The position numbers were made by a program, and so were the translations under genes. The notes below the pieces were generated by a model that was given only the letters and a program-made list of their open reading frames with translations, did not search any database and had not been told where the DNA came from. Positions 53,322 through 61,758 of a DNA stretch of 64,000 nucleotides are shown here, piece by piece. The stretch is from Lachnospiraceae bacterium GAM79 (GTDB taxonomy: Bacteria > Bacillota > Clostridia > Lachnospirales > Lachnospiraceae). The stretch covers positions 3,100,001 through 3,164,000 of the forward strand of contig AP018536.1 of NCBI GenBank assembly GCA_003584705.1, given 5' to 3'. Position 1 is the stretch's first letter. The number at the start of each line of letters is the position of its first letter.

Positions 53322-53687
53322 CTACTTGAGAAAAATACTCACCAATATCCCCACGATTCCGCCAATAATCAGCGTAGCCGGCACACCGTAAGCATCTTTT
53401 TTTGCCAGCCGCTCCCACTCGATACGTGTGGGGGTCATTTTCGTATGGCTCATGCTCTGATAGCAGAGGTAAATATGTTTCCAACGGCACAGGTAGCCCA
53501 CCAGATTATAGATGCCATCCAGCAATATACCCAGTGCCAGAACGCACAGCATGGTATTTCTATCCCGGAACAGTTCCGCCAGCAGTCCAGCCAGCAGAAT
53601 CAGTACCGGATAGACATAACGATCCAGATATGCCAGGACACACATCACTGTGACTGAACTGTGCTTTGGCTTCTTGTCAACGATCAC
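53322..53687 (-). CDS. Small membrane protein, unknown function
   Basis: 121 residues from GTG 53687, overlapping the HD-domain gene by 11 bp. Three or four hydrophobic segments (VYPVLILLAGLLAELF, MLCVLALGILLDGIYNLVGYL, GVPATLIIGGIVGILVSIFLK) with a basic loop KMTPTRIEWERLAKKDAYG. I recognise no family. Probably co-transcribed with the HD and peptidase genes. Confidence 0.6.
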   Translation of the reverse strand: MIVDKKPKHSSVTVMCVLAYLDRYVYPVLILLAGLLAELFRDRNTMLCVLALGILLDGIYNLVGYLCRWKHIYLCYQSMSHTKMTPTRIEWERLAKKDAYGVPATLIIGGIVGILVSIFLK

Positions 53688-54225
53688 TTCCGTACACCCC
53701 CAGCCGTTCTGCCTCCTGCAAGAACCGGATCTCGATCTCTCCCGGTGTATGCTCCGCCAGATCCGGTACCGACAATAACTTCGGTACCTCTCGGTTCTCT
53801 TCTCCGTGAAGCAGCGTCTTCAGTTCCAGTTCCAGGATCTCATCATCAATCTGCTTCCAACGACAGCTCTCTTCTTCCGTCAGGTCATCCAGTCCGAAAT
53901 GCGTGAGGATCGTTCCCATAATCTTACTTTCAATTTCCAGATAATTGGACAGGTATATCTTCACCGGGCGAATAATATCAGAAATATATCCCTCACTGGC
54001 ATCATGAAGCAGACAGGCGAGCTGCTGCCTCTCCGACCACCCTCTGGCTTTCGCTTCCGCAGCACAGTTGAGAGAATGCTGTCCCACCGAATAAAAATAG
54101 GTCAGCTGTCCACCGCCCCGACACAGTAAGCTCAGCGCATGAGCGATATCCTCAATATATACATCCCCCGGTGTCATCTGCATGGGATCAAACTTTCTGC
54201 CAGAATATGTAGTCATGGTGTTCAT
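53677..54225 (-). CDS. HD-domain phosphohydrolase, YfbR-like
   Basis: 182 residues. Metal-binding His in YSVGQHSLNCA and the HD pair in LACLLHDASEGYISDI, followed by E-x-K-rich helices. This arrangement resembles 5'-nucleotidase YfbR-type HD proteins, but no adjacent gene confirms the substrate. 12 nt after the M20 peptidase gene. Confidence 0.8.
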   Translation of the reverse strand: MNTMTTYSGRKFDPMQMTPGDVYIEDIAHALSLLCRGGGQLTYFYSVGQHSLNCAAEAKARGWSERQQLACLLHDASEGYISDIIRPVKIYLSNYLEIESKIMGTILTHFGLDDLTEEESCRWKQIDDEILELELKTLLHGEENREVPKLLSVPDLAEHTPGEIEIRFLQEAERLGVYGSDR

Positions 54226-54237
54226 AAGTGTCGCTCC

Positions 54238-55677
54238 TTATTTCTCCGCGCGGATCAGGTTCTTATAGAATCTGACAGCTCCGGGCAGACAATTATACTC
54301 AATATTTTCGTTCAATCCATGCATTCCCTTCATCTGCTCCGGTCCATAGATCACCGGTGCAAAACGGATACAGCTCTTACAGATAGGCTGATAGAACTGT
54401 GCATCTGTCGCGCCTGTCATAACATAAGGGCTGGAAGGCAGTCCCGGGAAAGTATCTGCGATGGTCTGCTCCACCAGATGGAATGCTTCTCCGTGAATAT
54501 CCACAGGCGGCGTATAATCATTGGCATGCAGCACTTCGGTCTCCAGACCGTATTTGTCTGCCACTTTTTTGATGATCTCCAGGCTCTCTTTCTCTCCCTG
54601 ATGGGGAATAAAACGCATGTTGGCACCCACATAAGCCTCCTGGGGCAGCACATTATAGGCATCGGATCCCTTCTGTACCGTAAACGCTATCGTGGTCTTT
54701 AACATCGCTCCTGCCTGTGCACTGAGTGATGGCATCACCGCTTTTAATAAGGGGCCAAACAGCCACAGATTTCCAAATACCAGTTTCATTCCAAACCCGG
54801 CATAAGGCGCCAGTGCTGTGAACATGGCGGATACCTCCGGCAGCATCTTTTTCCGGAACGGTGAATGCGTCTCCACTTCATTGACGAATGCCGACAATCT
54901 GGCGATAGGGGTTCCCTTTACCGGTGTGCTGGCATGGCCGCCGTTGCTCCTTGCGGTAAATTTCACATCCGCCTTGCCTTTTTCAAATACTCCCACCATG
55001 GCAAAATTACCGTGGATTCCACCGATGGGCTCCGTGATGATACCACCGCCCTCATCACATACCAGGAACAGTTCAATCCCCCTGCGCTGCAGCTCCGCTA
55101 CGATCTTCGGTGCACCGTCCCCACCCCACTCTTCCGTACAGGAACTTGCCAGATAGACATCAGTGGGTGGTACGAAGCCCTCTGCCAACAATTCTTCCAC
55201 TGCCTGGAAAAATGCCATCACAGAGCATTTGGTATCGGACGCGCCTCGCCCCCATACCTTTCCTTCCGCAATATCTCCGGAAAAAGGTGCATGGGTCCAC
55301 TCACCCTCCGCCGGCACTACGTCCTGATGGCTCATGAGCAGGATCGGCTTCTCAGAGCTTTTTCCCTTCCAGTAAAATAACAGGTTGCCGTCAATCTCTG
55401 TCTTTTCCAGTTTCTCATGTACCAAAGGAAACAATTCCTCCAACACTTTGTGGAACCCCAGGAACTTCTCCACCTCTGCCACATTGGCATGGGAGGTGGT
55501 ATCATACTGGATCATTTTGGAAAGTTTCTGTGCCAGTGCCAGGGATTCCTCCTCCGGTTCCTCTGCCACGTAGGAAGAAGTCTTCCCAGGCATCAGTAAG
55601 GTACGGATCACCGCGATCAGTAACAACAATATAATTGCAATGATCACTGCCAGTAAAATGAAACCTATATATTTCAT
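54238..55677 (-). CDS. M20-family metallopeptidase with N-terminal membrane anchor
   Basis: 479 residues. Membrane helix at residues 4-30, then M20 catalytic motifs: LMSHQDVVPAEG (His and Asp near 114-116), GRGASDTKCSVMAF (bridging Asp near 149), and CTEEWGGDGA (catalytic Glu pair near 183). C-terminal metal His in MHGLNENI. Closest in layout to carboxypeptidase S/M20 dipeptidases. The anchor suggests a membrane-tethered exopeptidase. Confidence 0.88.
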   Translation of the reverse strand: MKYIGFILLAVIIAIILLLLIAVIRTLLMPGKTSSYVAEEPEEESLALAQKLSKMIQYDTTSHANVAEVEKFLGFHKVLEELFPLVHEKLEKTEIDGNLLFYWKGKSSEKPILLMSHQDVVPAEGEWTHAPFSGDIAEGKVWGRGASDTKCSVMAFFQAVEELLAEGFVPPTDVYLASSCTEEWGGDGAPKIVAELQRRGIELFLVCDEGGGIITEPIGGIHGNFAMVGVFEKGKADVKFTARSNGGHASTPVKGTPIARLSAFVNEVETHSPFRKKMLPEVSAMFTALAPYAGFGMKLVFGNLWLFGPLLKAVMPSLSAQAGAMLKTTIAFTVQKGSDAYNVLPQEAYVGANMRFIPHQGEKESLEIIKKVADKYGLETEVLHANDYTPPVDIHGEAFHLVEQTIADTFPGLPSSPYVMTGATDAQFYQPICKSCIRFAPVIYGPEQMKGMHGLNENIEYNCLPGAVRFYKNLIRAEK

Positions 55678-55775
55678 ATTTCCTCTTTTCCGGGCGCTTC
55701 CTTCTATTACTCACATAACCTGACAGGTTTGGCCCTTTTTCCATTCATCTGTTTTCTGTTCGTATAGCCTTCTGA

Positions 55776-56570
55776 CTATTCATCCCCGGTATTTACACTA
55801 TTGGGGTCAGCTTTTGTCTGTTCCGGATTCTGTGTATTCTTTTTCCGGAACAGCAGATATGCCACACCGATGGCAATAGCGCCGGAAGGAACGATCATAA
55901 AGCTGGTAGATCCGATCAGGGACGGCACCAGAATAAACAGCAGACTCATAAGGATCAGCGGCAATGCAGCGATCTTCATATTTTTCCGGTAATATTTATA
56001 AGCCATGGCTCCGAACAGCGCCGGAACCACATTTTCAAAGGCCGGCTGCAACACCTCACTCTGCAAAACGGGCTGCAGGGGCACCATCAGCAATACTCCC
56101 AGTGCCAGTACCAGGATCGTCACCAGAGAAGAGGTAGCAATAGAGATTGTGGAAATGATCTCATTCTCCGGGGTTCCTGTCTTGGCTCCCACCATATCTC
56201 TGGCATTGACGGCACAGGGAATCTTCATATTGATCAGATTACCGGTGATAAAGGCCAGATATCCACCACCGGCTCCCAGCATCGGCGTATAGATCAAAAA
56301 CTCCGCGATGCTGCTGACCAGCCATACGATTCCCACAGAGAGAAACCCCTTGCCGACAGCCCCCAGATCCGGATACGCACCTAAAAGCTTACCGATGAGA
56401 AACGGTGCTCCCACTAACATTACTAATGTGACAATGCTGACTGTCCGTCCGATGATATGTGTTTTCTTCGTATAGATCTGCCAGGTATCCGAAGTCTGCC
56501 CGGTCTGCTCCTTTGTTGCTTCTACATTATTCAGTTCCTTATTATCTATTGTCATGCTATCCGTTTTCAT
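55776..56570 (-). CDS. Membrane protein partner of DUF5058
   Basis: 264 residues from ATG 56570 (GGAG 6 nt upstream; ATG 56582 is an alternative). A 45-residue polar N-terminus then six or seven hydrophobic segments. The loop GNLINMKIPCAVNARDMVGAKTGTPENEII is conspicuous between hydrophobic regions and may be functional. Family not recognised. Its 64-nt distance to the DUF5058 gene and equal orientation suggest a two-protein membrane complex. Confidence 0.65.
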   Translation of the reverse strand: MKTDSMTIDNKELNNVEATKEQTGQTSDTWQIYTKKTHIIGRTVSIVTLVMLVGAPFLIGKLLGAYPDLGAVGKGFLSVGIVWLVSSIAEFLIYTPMLGAGGGYLAFITGNLINMKIPCAVNARDMVGAKTGTPENEIISTISIATSSLVTILVLALGVLLMVPLQPVLQSEVLQPAFENVVPALFGAMAYKYYRKNMKIAALPLILMSLLFILVPSLIGSTSFMIVPSGAIAIGVAYLLFRKKNTQNPEQTKADPNSVNTGDE

Positions 56571-56646
56571 ATTAAGCTCCATTCCGCAGACGATTCCTTC
56601 CGTTGGAGGAATTGCGAATCAAATTTTAAGGTTGTCACGTCAGCCT

Positions 56647-57393
56647 TTACAGCAATCCCACCAGTACGGCTGCTGTCATGCCGATGATCATGCTTCCGGC
56701 AATGGAAAAGCTGTCCACCCAGGCTTTTCCTTTTTTCTCAATGAGGTATACAAATCCTGCCATCACCAGTGCCGATACCGCCATTACCACTAACGGAATG
56801 TAATCTCCGTGAAACGTAAACAATCCGTTCTCCGATACAAAACCGCCGAGATATCTTCCGATGTAGGTGCTGACCAGTCCGATGAACATGGCAGTCATTG
56901 CCATATCTCCGAAGCCCGGCTTGCCGGATTTTTTATTCGAGGTCAGCTTCTGTGTATATTTTTTATTCAGGAAAATGGACAATGTCATTCCCCAGATAAT
57001 GCAGATACTCATGAGCAGTGCAATCGTGGAAAATGCCTGCGGTGTCATTTCCGCAGCAGACAATGTATCCATTCCCACCTGCTCCGCTGCTGCCTGTGCC
57101 ACCTGGGTCTCATAATGCAGGGCACCGATCACGGATAATCGAAGCCACGGCCAGGGCGTTCCCAGACTTCCCGACAGGGCGATGACACCTAACAGAATCC
57201 CCACACTGGGCAACAGGGAAAAGGTCGCACTGGAGATAATTGTACGCTTCATTTTCGTGGTATCCATACCGAGTGCCTGCCCGGCGCAGTAAGCCCTCAC
57301 CAGAAAAATCACACAGACCACCGCCACAAAAGCAATGATACCTCCACAGATCAGGTACATCGGTACACTGTTTAACTGGCTTAAGATTGACAT
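56647..57393 (-). CDS. DUF5058 membrane protein
   Basis: 248 residues, six or seven hydrophobic segments, starting MSILSQLNSVPMYLICGGIIAFVAVVCVIFLVRAY. The segment SATFSLLPSVGILLGVIALSGSLGTPWPWLRLSVIGALHYE is the part I associate with DUF5058. No known activity. It overlaps the CobW gene by 13 bp, so the two are translationally linked. Confidence 0.75.
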   Translation of the reverse strand: MSILSQLNSVPMYLICGGIIAFVAVVCVIFLVRAYCAGQALGMDTTKMKRTIISSATFSLLPSVGILLGVIALSGSLGTPWPWLRLSVIGALHYETQVAQAAAEQVGMDTLSAAEMTPQAFSTIALLMSICIIWGMTLSIFLNKKYTQKLTSNKKSGKPGFGDMAMTAMFIGLVSTYIGRYLGGFVSENGLFTFHGDYIPLVVMAVSALVMAGFVYLIEKKGKAWVDSFSIAGSMIIGMTAAVLVGLL

Positions 57394-58340
57394 GTCTCTT
57401 CCTCCTTCAGAATCTCTCTGATTTTATCTTCCTGTAAATACTCTCCGATGACGATCAGCACCTCCTGCCCCACTGCGACAGACTGCATCGTATGACTGTC
57501 CTGTGTAGCATTCAATTCCATCCATTGTCCTGCTCCGTTTTTCACGAAACCCTTGATCCGGAATACTTCTCCGCAGGACTTTTCGACAAACAGTCTGGGT
57601 ACTGCCCGTTCCAGAGCCTCCGAGGTAATCTTCTCTTCCATGAAAAATAAAGAGTCGAAACTCTGCTCATTCTCTAAATCCATCTTACGGTAACTTTCCA
57701 GACGATAACCGCATTTGGATACTTCCTCTAAATCTTCTTTTGTCAGATCCGTGAGATTTTTCTGTAAGATATCTTTCTCAGGGTCGATTCTCCGGTCGCA
57801 GCGGATCTGTTCCAGTGCCCGGTTGAGATGTGCCACCGTGTCCTCACACTGTTCCCTGGTGGCTGCATCCGCATGGCTCAGAATCACTTTTCCGGCATTG
57901 GCAGCCTCCGATGCCAGCAGATAGTCTGCCTGCTGTGAAAGATTTTTCTCCAGTCTCGCATCCAGTATGGCGATGACATTGCCGATCTCATACCACTGAT
58001 CCAGAGGATCCTCCCGCAGCACATCAAAAAATTCATCTACATCGTAGATTCCAGACGGCTCCACCAGTACTCTGTCGTAACCGCACATCCGCATGGAAAT
58101 CAGCTTCGTGCGGAAACGTCTTCTGTGGCTCTCCGCATCACATCCTCCGGCGATCATTTCCAGTTCACACTGGTCTCCCCGCAGTTCATGGAGCATCAGC
58201 ATATCCACGTTGATGGCACCGAAATCATTTTCCAGAATACCGATATGCAGTCCCTGATCCATCAGATATTCCGCATATTTTTTCAGAAAAGTAGTCTTTC
58301 CGGATCCCAGGAAGCCTGTGATTAGATCGATCGTTACCAT
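57381..58340 (-). CDS. CobW/G3E-family GTPase
   Basis: 319 residues. Walker A GFLGSGKTTFLKK at the N-terminus, switch region ENDFGAINVD, Walker B-like RVLVEPSGI, and the guanine motif around ILSHADAA (NKxD variant). The metal-chaperone CxCC motif that usually follows is replaced by IAGGCDAESH, keeping only one Cys. Members insert or deliver Zn, Co or Ni. Overlap with DUF5058 suggests a role in a membrane transporter's metal or cofactor supply. Confidence 0.82.
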   Translation of the reverse strand: MVTIDLITGFLGSGKTTFLKKYAEYLMDQGLHIGILENDFGAINVDMLMLHELRGDQCELEMIAGGCDAESHRRRFRTKLISMRMCGYDRVLVEPSGIYDVDEFFDVLREDPLDQWYEIGNVIAILDARLEKNLSQQADYLLASEAANAGKVILSHADAATREQCEDTVAHLNRALEQIRCDRRIDPEKDILQKNLTDLTKEDLEEVSKCGYRLESYRKMDLENEQSFDSLFFMEEKITSEALERAVPRLFVEKSCGEVFRIKGFVKNGAGQWMELNATQDSHTMQSVAVGQEVLIVIGEYLQEDKIREILKEEETCQS

Positions 58341-58386
58341 ATATCGTCTTTCCTCTCTGTTTCATTGATTTGCATAGTGATCACTT

Positions 58387-58884
58387 CTATAATTCTTTCT
58401 CATAACACCAGTAGGAATGTCCGAAAAGCTCACATTCCCCTGCTGTGGTAAAATGCAATTTTTCATAAGAACGCAGGGCTTTCACGTTGTCCTTTGCCAC
58501 TAATATGTGTGCCGCCTTATAACCCTGTGATTTCAATTCCGCCATAGCTTCCCGCAACAGGATCCTGGCAATACCGTGATTCTGATATTCTGCTGCCACT
58601 CCCAGTCTGGACAGTTCTGCCACCGGGGTAAGGTCCTCTGACCAACAGGACAGTGCCTCCACTTCCGGGTCATCGTCTATGGAGATTGTGCCCATCAAGC
58701 GTCCCGAGGGCTTCTCCCGCAGACAGAACAGTGCATCCCTGGACAGGTCAAATTCCACTTCCCGTTCCGTTGGGTAATTTTCTGTCCAGACACAATATTC
58801 GGTTCCGATCAGTGACTGGTATAATTGCAGAATTTCTTCCGCTTCTTCTCGTTTTGCCTTGCGAAATTCCATGTTATCATTCAT
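58387..58884 (-). CDS. GNAT-family N-acetyltransferase
   Basis: 165 residues with the acetyl-CoA motif A: LSRLGVAAEYQNHGIARILLREAMAELKSQG (Q/R-x2-G-x-G/A form QNHGIA) and the terminal ALRSYEKLHFTTAGE. Substrate unknown. Strong GGAGG start. Lies between the CobW group and alkD on the same strand. Confidence 0.87.
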   Translation of the reverse strand: MNDNMEFRKAKREEAEEILQLYQSLIGTEYCVWTENYPTEREVEFDLSRDALFCLREKPSGRLMGTISIDDDPEVEALSCWSEDLTPVAELSRLGVAAEYQNHGIARILLREAMAELKSQGYKAAHILVAKDNVKALRSYEKLHFTTAGECELFGHSYWCYEKEL

Positions 58885-58901
58885 GCTGTCCTATCCTCCG
58901 T

Positions 58902-59576
58902 TTACACCTTCAGTGTCTTCAAATATTCCTTCTGCTCCGGTGTGATCCGGTAGCTTTCCCGTGCTTTTTGTATGGTCTTATTATGTGTCCATGGATTCAG
59001 GCGCTTCTCTTCGATATAGCTGACGGCAGCATCCCACTGTTTTGCCAGTGCCGTGGCATAGAACCAGGCAATCATCATGTTCACATAATATTCTTCGGAA
59101 TGCACCTCTGCCGGGATCTCCAGATATTCCACCCGGAAATCCTCATCCAAGAAATGCGTCATCAGCATTTCCATTCCAAAGCGGCAGGTGTAGGGGTGGT
59201 CCGAAGCTGTCCATTCTTTTATTTTTTTGATTAATCTGTCTCTGTTTTTCTTAAACACCTTCGGAGAAAAAATATCACACACTGCCCAGTTATCCACATG
59301 GGGCAGGAAACGTTCCACCTCTTTTACACAGGTGTCGTAATCTTTTATCTCCGCCACCAGCAAGGCATGCAGAATATTCTCATCGTAATAAGTATGCGGC
59401 AGTTGCATCAAAAACGCTGCACTCTCCGGATCCTTGGCATATTCTTTTGCTAGCTTCCGTATAGCCGGCGTGCGGACGCCAATAATCGTCTCCGCCGGGA
59501 TCGTCGGGATCAGCTTGCTCTGAAAATCACGGTAACCTTTATCTTGCACTTGAAACAATAATCCCTGTGCTTTCAT
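58902..59576 (-). CDS. DNA alkylation repair protein, AlkD-like
   Basis: 224 residues from ATG 59576 (MKAQGLLFQVQDKGYRDFQSKLIPT), GGGGAG upstream; an extension to 59651 has no site. All-alpha HEAT-like repeat protein with the AlkD segments IIGVRTPAIRKLAKEY, VDNWAVCDIFSPKVFKKNRDRL and PYTCRFGMEMLM. AlkD glycosylases remove N3/N7-alkylpurines; the conserved Trp and Asp of the active site (DNWAVCD) are visible. Confidence 0.88.
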   Translation of the reverse strand: MKAQGLLFQVQDKGYRDFQSKLIPTIPAETIIGVRTPAIRKLAKEYAKDPESAAFLMQLPHTYYDENILHALLVAEIKDYDTCVKEVERFLPHVDNWAVCDIFSPKVFKKNRDRLIKKIKEWTASDHPYTCRFGMEMLMTHFLDEDFRVEYLEIPAEVHSEEYYVNMMIAWFYATALAKQWDAAVSYIEEKRLNPWTHNKTIQKARESYRITPEQKEYLKTLKV

Positions 59577-59639
59577 ACAATTCTCTCCCCAATTCCTGCT
59601 TTTCTGTTTATTGTAACACAAGCTATATGTATATGCAAA

Positions 59640-59890
59640 ACAGTCATGCATGTAACTGGAAAGTTAGTTAAATACATTGGCAAAATCCACGAACTCCCGG
59701 AGCATGCGATACACATGTCTCGATGTAAGGTCTCCGGATGTGAATTTTCTACGAAAAGTGATGAGTAGTTCTCGTCATGACGGGGCCGCCTACAGTCGAC
59801 ATCCATGTCGACAATCGGCTGACGCGGACATCGTGTCCGCTTTCCCCCTGCCTTTCAGCACTTTTCTAGAAAATATCAACATCCTCCGAC
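59640..59890 (-). other. Gene-free stretch with palindromes and an ORF scrap
   Basis: Between alkD and the hairpin element. Perfect palindromes GTCGACAT-CC-ATGTCGAC (near 59798) and GCGGACA-TCG-TGTCCGC (near 59824). On the minus strand a short frame reads FRRKFTSGDLTSRHVYRMLRE, then FVDFANVFN and a stop at 59668, which looks like the C-terminus of a lost protein that I cannot name. Possibly the remnant of a mobile element. Confidence 0.4.
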
Positions 59891-59957
59891 AAACATCTTC
59901 GACATGGCACCGCATACGCCGGGAGTTCTGCGTTTTGGAAAGCTTTCAAAAAAACCA

Positions 59958-60135
59958 GTAGCCCCGGCTGGGTATAAGAATAAGCAGTGCCGTAAGCAGA
60001 CGTCGGTACCATAGCGTCCCAAGGGACGCATTGCGGTCGTATTGTGACCGCTTATGTACCGCTACGCTCTGCGACAGGAGCGCATCGTACTAAAGTACGA
60101 GCGTGCCGCGTTTCTTATACCCTGCCAAGGGCTAC
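59958..60135 (-). repeat. Inverted-repeat hairpin element (~178 bp)
   Basis: Imperfect terminal inverted repeats at 59958-59980 (GTAGCCCC, GGC, GGGTATAAGAA) and 60112-60135. Inside: CGGTAC...GTACCG (60004-60058) enclosing GCGTCCC-AA-GGGACGC (60014-60029) and GCGGTC...GACCGC (60033-60051), then CGCTC/GAGCG and CGTACT-AA-AGTACG (60086-60099). This nested branching is typical of a structured RNA or a MITE-like element. It abuts the HD gene's 3' end, so it is transcribed as its 3' UTR on the minus strand. Confidence 0.8.
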
Positions 60136-60159
60136 GGGGATATTTCGCTAAATTTCTAT

Positions 60160-60816
60160 TTACAATACCTTTGCCCCATTCACGGTCAGCTTAAAGGATG
60201 CCTCCAGCACTTCCGCTGCACGCTTACACATCATCATACGTCCAAGGAATATCTCAAAATACTCATACATACTGCAGATTTTCGGATCAATCTGCAGATT
60301 CAGTGAAATCACTCTCTTCTCCACATTGATCTTAAGCTTCGTATCCGTAACCGCATAATTGACGCGGTCATGTTTATCGAAGGTTGCCTTATTCTTCTCC
60401 CGGACTCTGCTCCTGCGGACATCGGTCTTATCTGCAATGATCAGCGCCGCTGAGATGGGATCGGTAGCACCGCCGGTAGATTCGTCATGCAATCCGATAG
60501 CAGACACGATCTGCACCCGGTCCTCCAGGGGCAGATCTGTCTTCTTCAGAATATCATTTGCAAGCAGCGCCCCGTACTCTGCATGATGGCTACGGTTCAC
60601 CGCATTTCCGATATCGTGCATAAATCCGGCGATCTTCACAAGTTCAATATCTTTTTCCGGATACCCAAATTTTTTCAGAATCTCCGCTGCCCGCTCTGCC
60701 ACCAGTCCCGAATGCGCCTCCGAATGATCGGTGAATCCCATGGCACCCAGATTCGCATTTCCCTTTTTAATAAATGCCAGTACTTCTTCATTTTTTCTGA
60801 TTTCACTATATGTCAT
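60160..60816 (-). CDS. HD-domain phosphohydrolase
   Basis: 218 residues. HD motifs: H in FTDHSEAHSGLVAERAAEIL, HD in AGFMHDIGN, HH in NRSHHAEYGALLAND, and D in ALIIADKTDVRRSRVR. The combination fits the broad HD superfamily of nucleotide or cyclic-nucleotide hydrolases, but the substrate cannot be told. Start after AAGGAAAGAAG. Confidence 0.82.
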   Translation of the reverse strand: MTYSEIRKNEEVLAFIKKGNANLGAMGFTDHSEAHSGLVAERAAEILKKFGYPEKDIELVKIAGFMHDIGNAVNRSHHAEYGALLANDILKKTDLPLEDRVQIVSAIGLHDESTGGATDPISAALIIADKTDVRRSRVREKNKATFDKHDRVNYAVTDTKLKINVEKRVISLNLQIDPKICSMYEYFEIFLGRMMMCKRAAEVLEASFKLTVNGAKVL

Positions 60817-61069
60817 TCTTCTACTTCTTTCCTTCCATCCTGTGTTAATTCCCGTGTCTTTATATACATCTTATTTCGTGTTCATTGTACCATCCGCTCA
60901 CGAATTCGTGCTATGATACGCTACATCCTGTTTCGCAGTTGCTTTTTTCTCCAAGGCGCATTATATGTTACCAAAACTGTTGCAGCGACACTATCCTGGG
61001 CAGGTAAGCAACATGTAATATCTGTGTAAACAACCCGGATATAAGCTGACAGATATTCACATTTTCTTC

Positions 61070-61098
61070 TTTTCAGTTTTCATCTGTGAGAGTATAAT
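61070..61098 (+). promoter_or_regulatory. Candidate yqeY promoter
   Basis: TATAAT (61093-61098) with a weak TTTTCA (61070-61075) 17 bp upstream. It is 48 nt before the start codon. In the 330-base gap before the gene I also see the perfect palindrome CACGAATTCGTG (60899-60910). Confidence 0.5.
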
Positions 61099-61145
61099 AA
61101 AACACAGAAAACATTTGGAGATTTTGTTCCAGAGAGGAGACCACA

Positions 61146-61583
61146 ATGAAATTAAAAGAATTACAGGATGCTATGATCGCTGCCATGAAGGCAAAGGATA
61201 AATTCAGAAAGGATGCCATCTCCGCACTGGTATCCGCTGTAAAGAAAAAAGGAATCGACAACGGCTGCCGTGACAACATTCCCGATGAGATGGCCAACGA
61301 AGCCATCTTAAAAGAGATCAAATCCGTGAAGGAGCAGATCGATACCTGCCCCGCAGACCGTACCGAGCTGCTGGAAGAATACAAGAAGCGCTATGAGATC
61401 ATGAGCGAATTTGCTCCTAAGATGCTCTCCGCTGAGGAAGTCAAGGCAATTCTGGAAGAGAAATTCGCAGATGTTCTGGCTACGAAAAATAAAGGGCAGA
61501 TCATGAAGGCTGTTATGGGCGAACTGAAGGGTAAGGCTGACGGCAAGGTGATTAACCAGGTCGTTGCCGAGCTGACCAAATAA
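61146..61583 (+). CDS. yqeY: GatB/YqeY domain protein
   Basis: 145 residues, MKLKELQDAMIAAMKAKDKFRKDAISALVSAVKKKGID..., a typical free-standing YqeY homologous to the C-terminal tail domain of GatB, which binds tRNA. Role unclear, possibly tRNA-related. GAGAGGAG precedes the ATG. Own terminator. Confidence 0.92.
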   Translation: MKLKELQDAMIAAMKAKDKFRKDAISALVSAVKKKGIDNGCRDNIPDEMANEAILKEIKSVKEQIDTCPADRTELLEEYKKRYEIMSEFAPKMLSAEEVKAILEEKFADVLATKNKGQIMKAVMGELKGKADGKVINQVVAELTK

Positions 61584-61622
61584 TATGTGCGGTGCATTAT
61601 CAGCGATTTTAAATCCATCAAC

Positions 61623-61658
61623 AAACGGCTTCCGGGAGATCTCTGAAAGCCGTTTTTG
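61623..61658 (+). terminator. yqeY terminator
   Basis: AAACGGCTT (61623-61631) pairs with AAGCCGTTT (61647-61655), inner AGATCT self-pairing, followed by TT-G-TTT. Confidence 0.85.
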
Positions 61659-61758
61659 TTTCCACTTCGCCTGTAGCTTCACTATTTTCTGCTTTCCATG
61701 AACCGCAGCTATGCTAACTACGCCTTCAGCTGTCATTGCGGTTGGCACAGCAGATATA

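Noticed and set aside
59573..59806. Small cysteine-rich protein of 77 residues upstream of alkD
   Set aside because: The frame overlaps the alkD start on the same strand, has no ribosome site and runs across palindromes; the neighbouring frame shows a more protein-like but broken tail.
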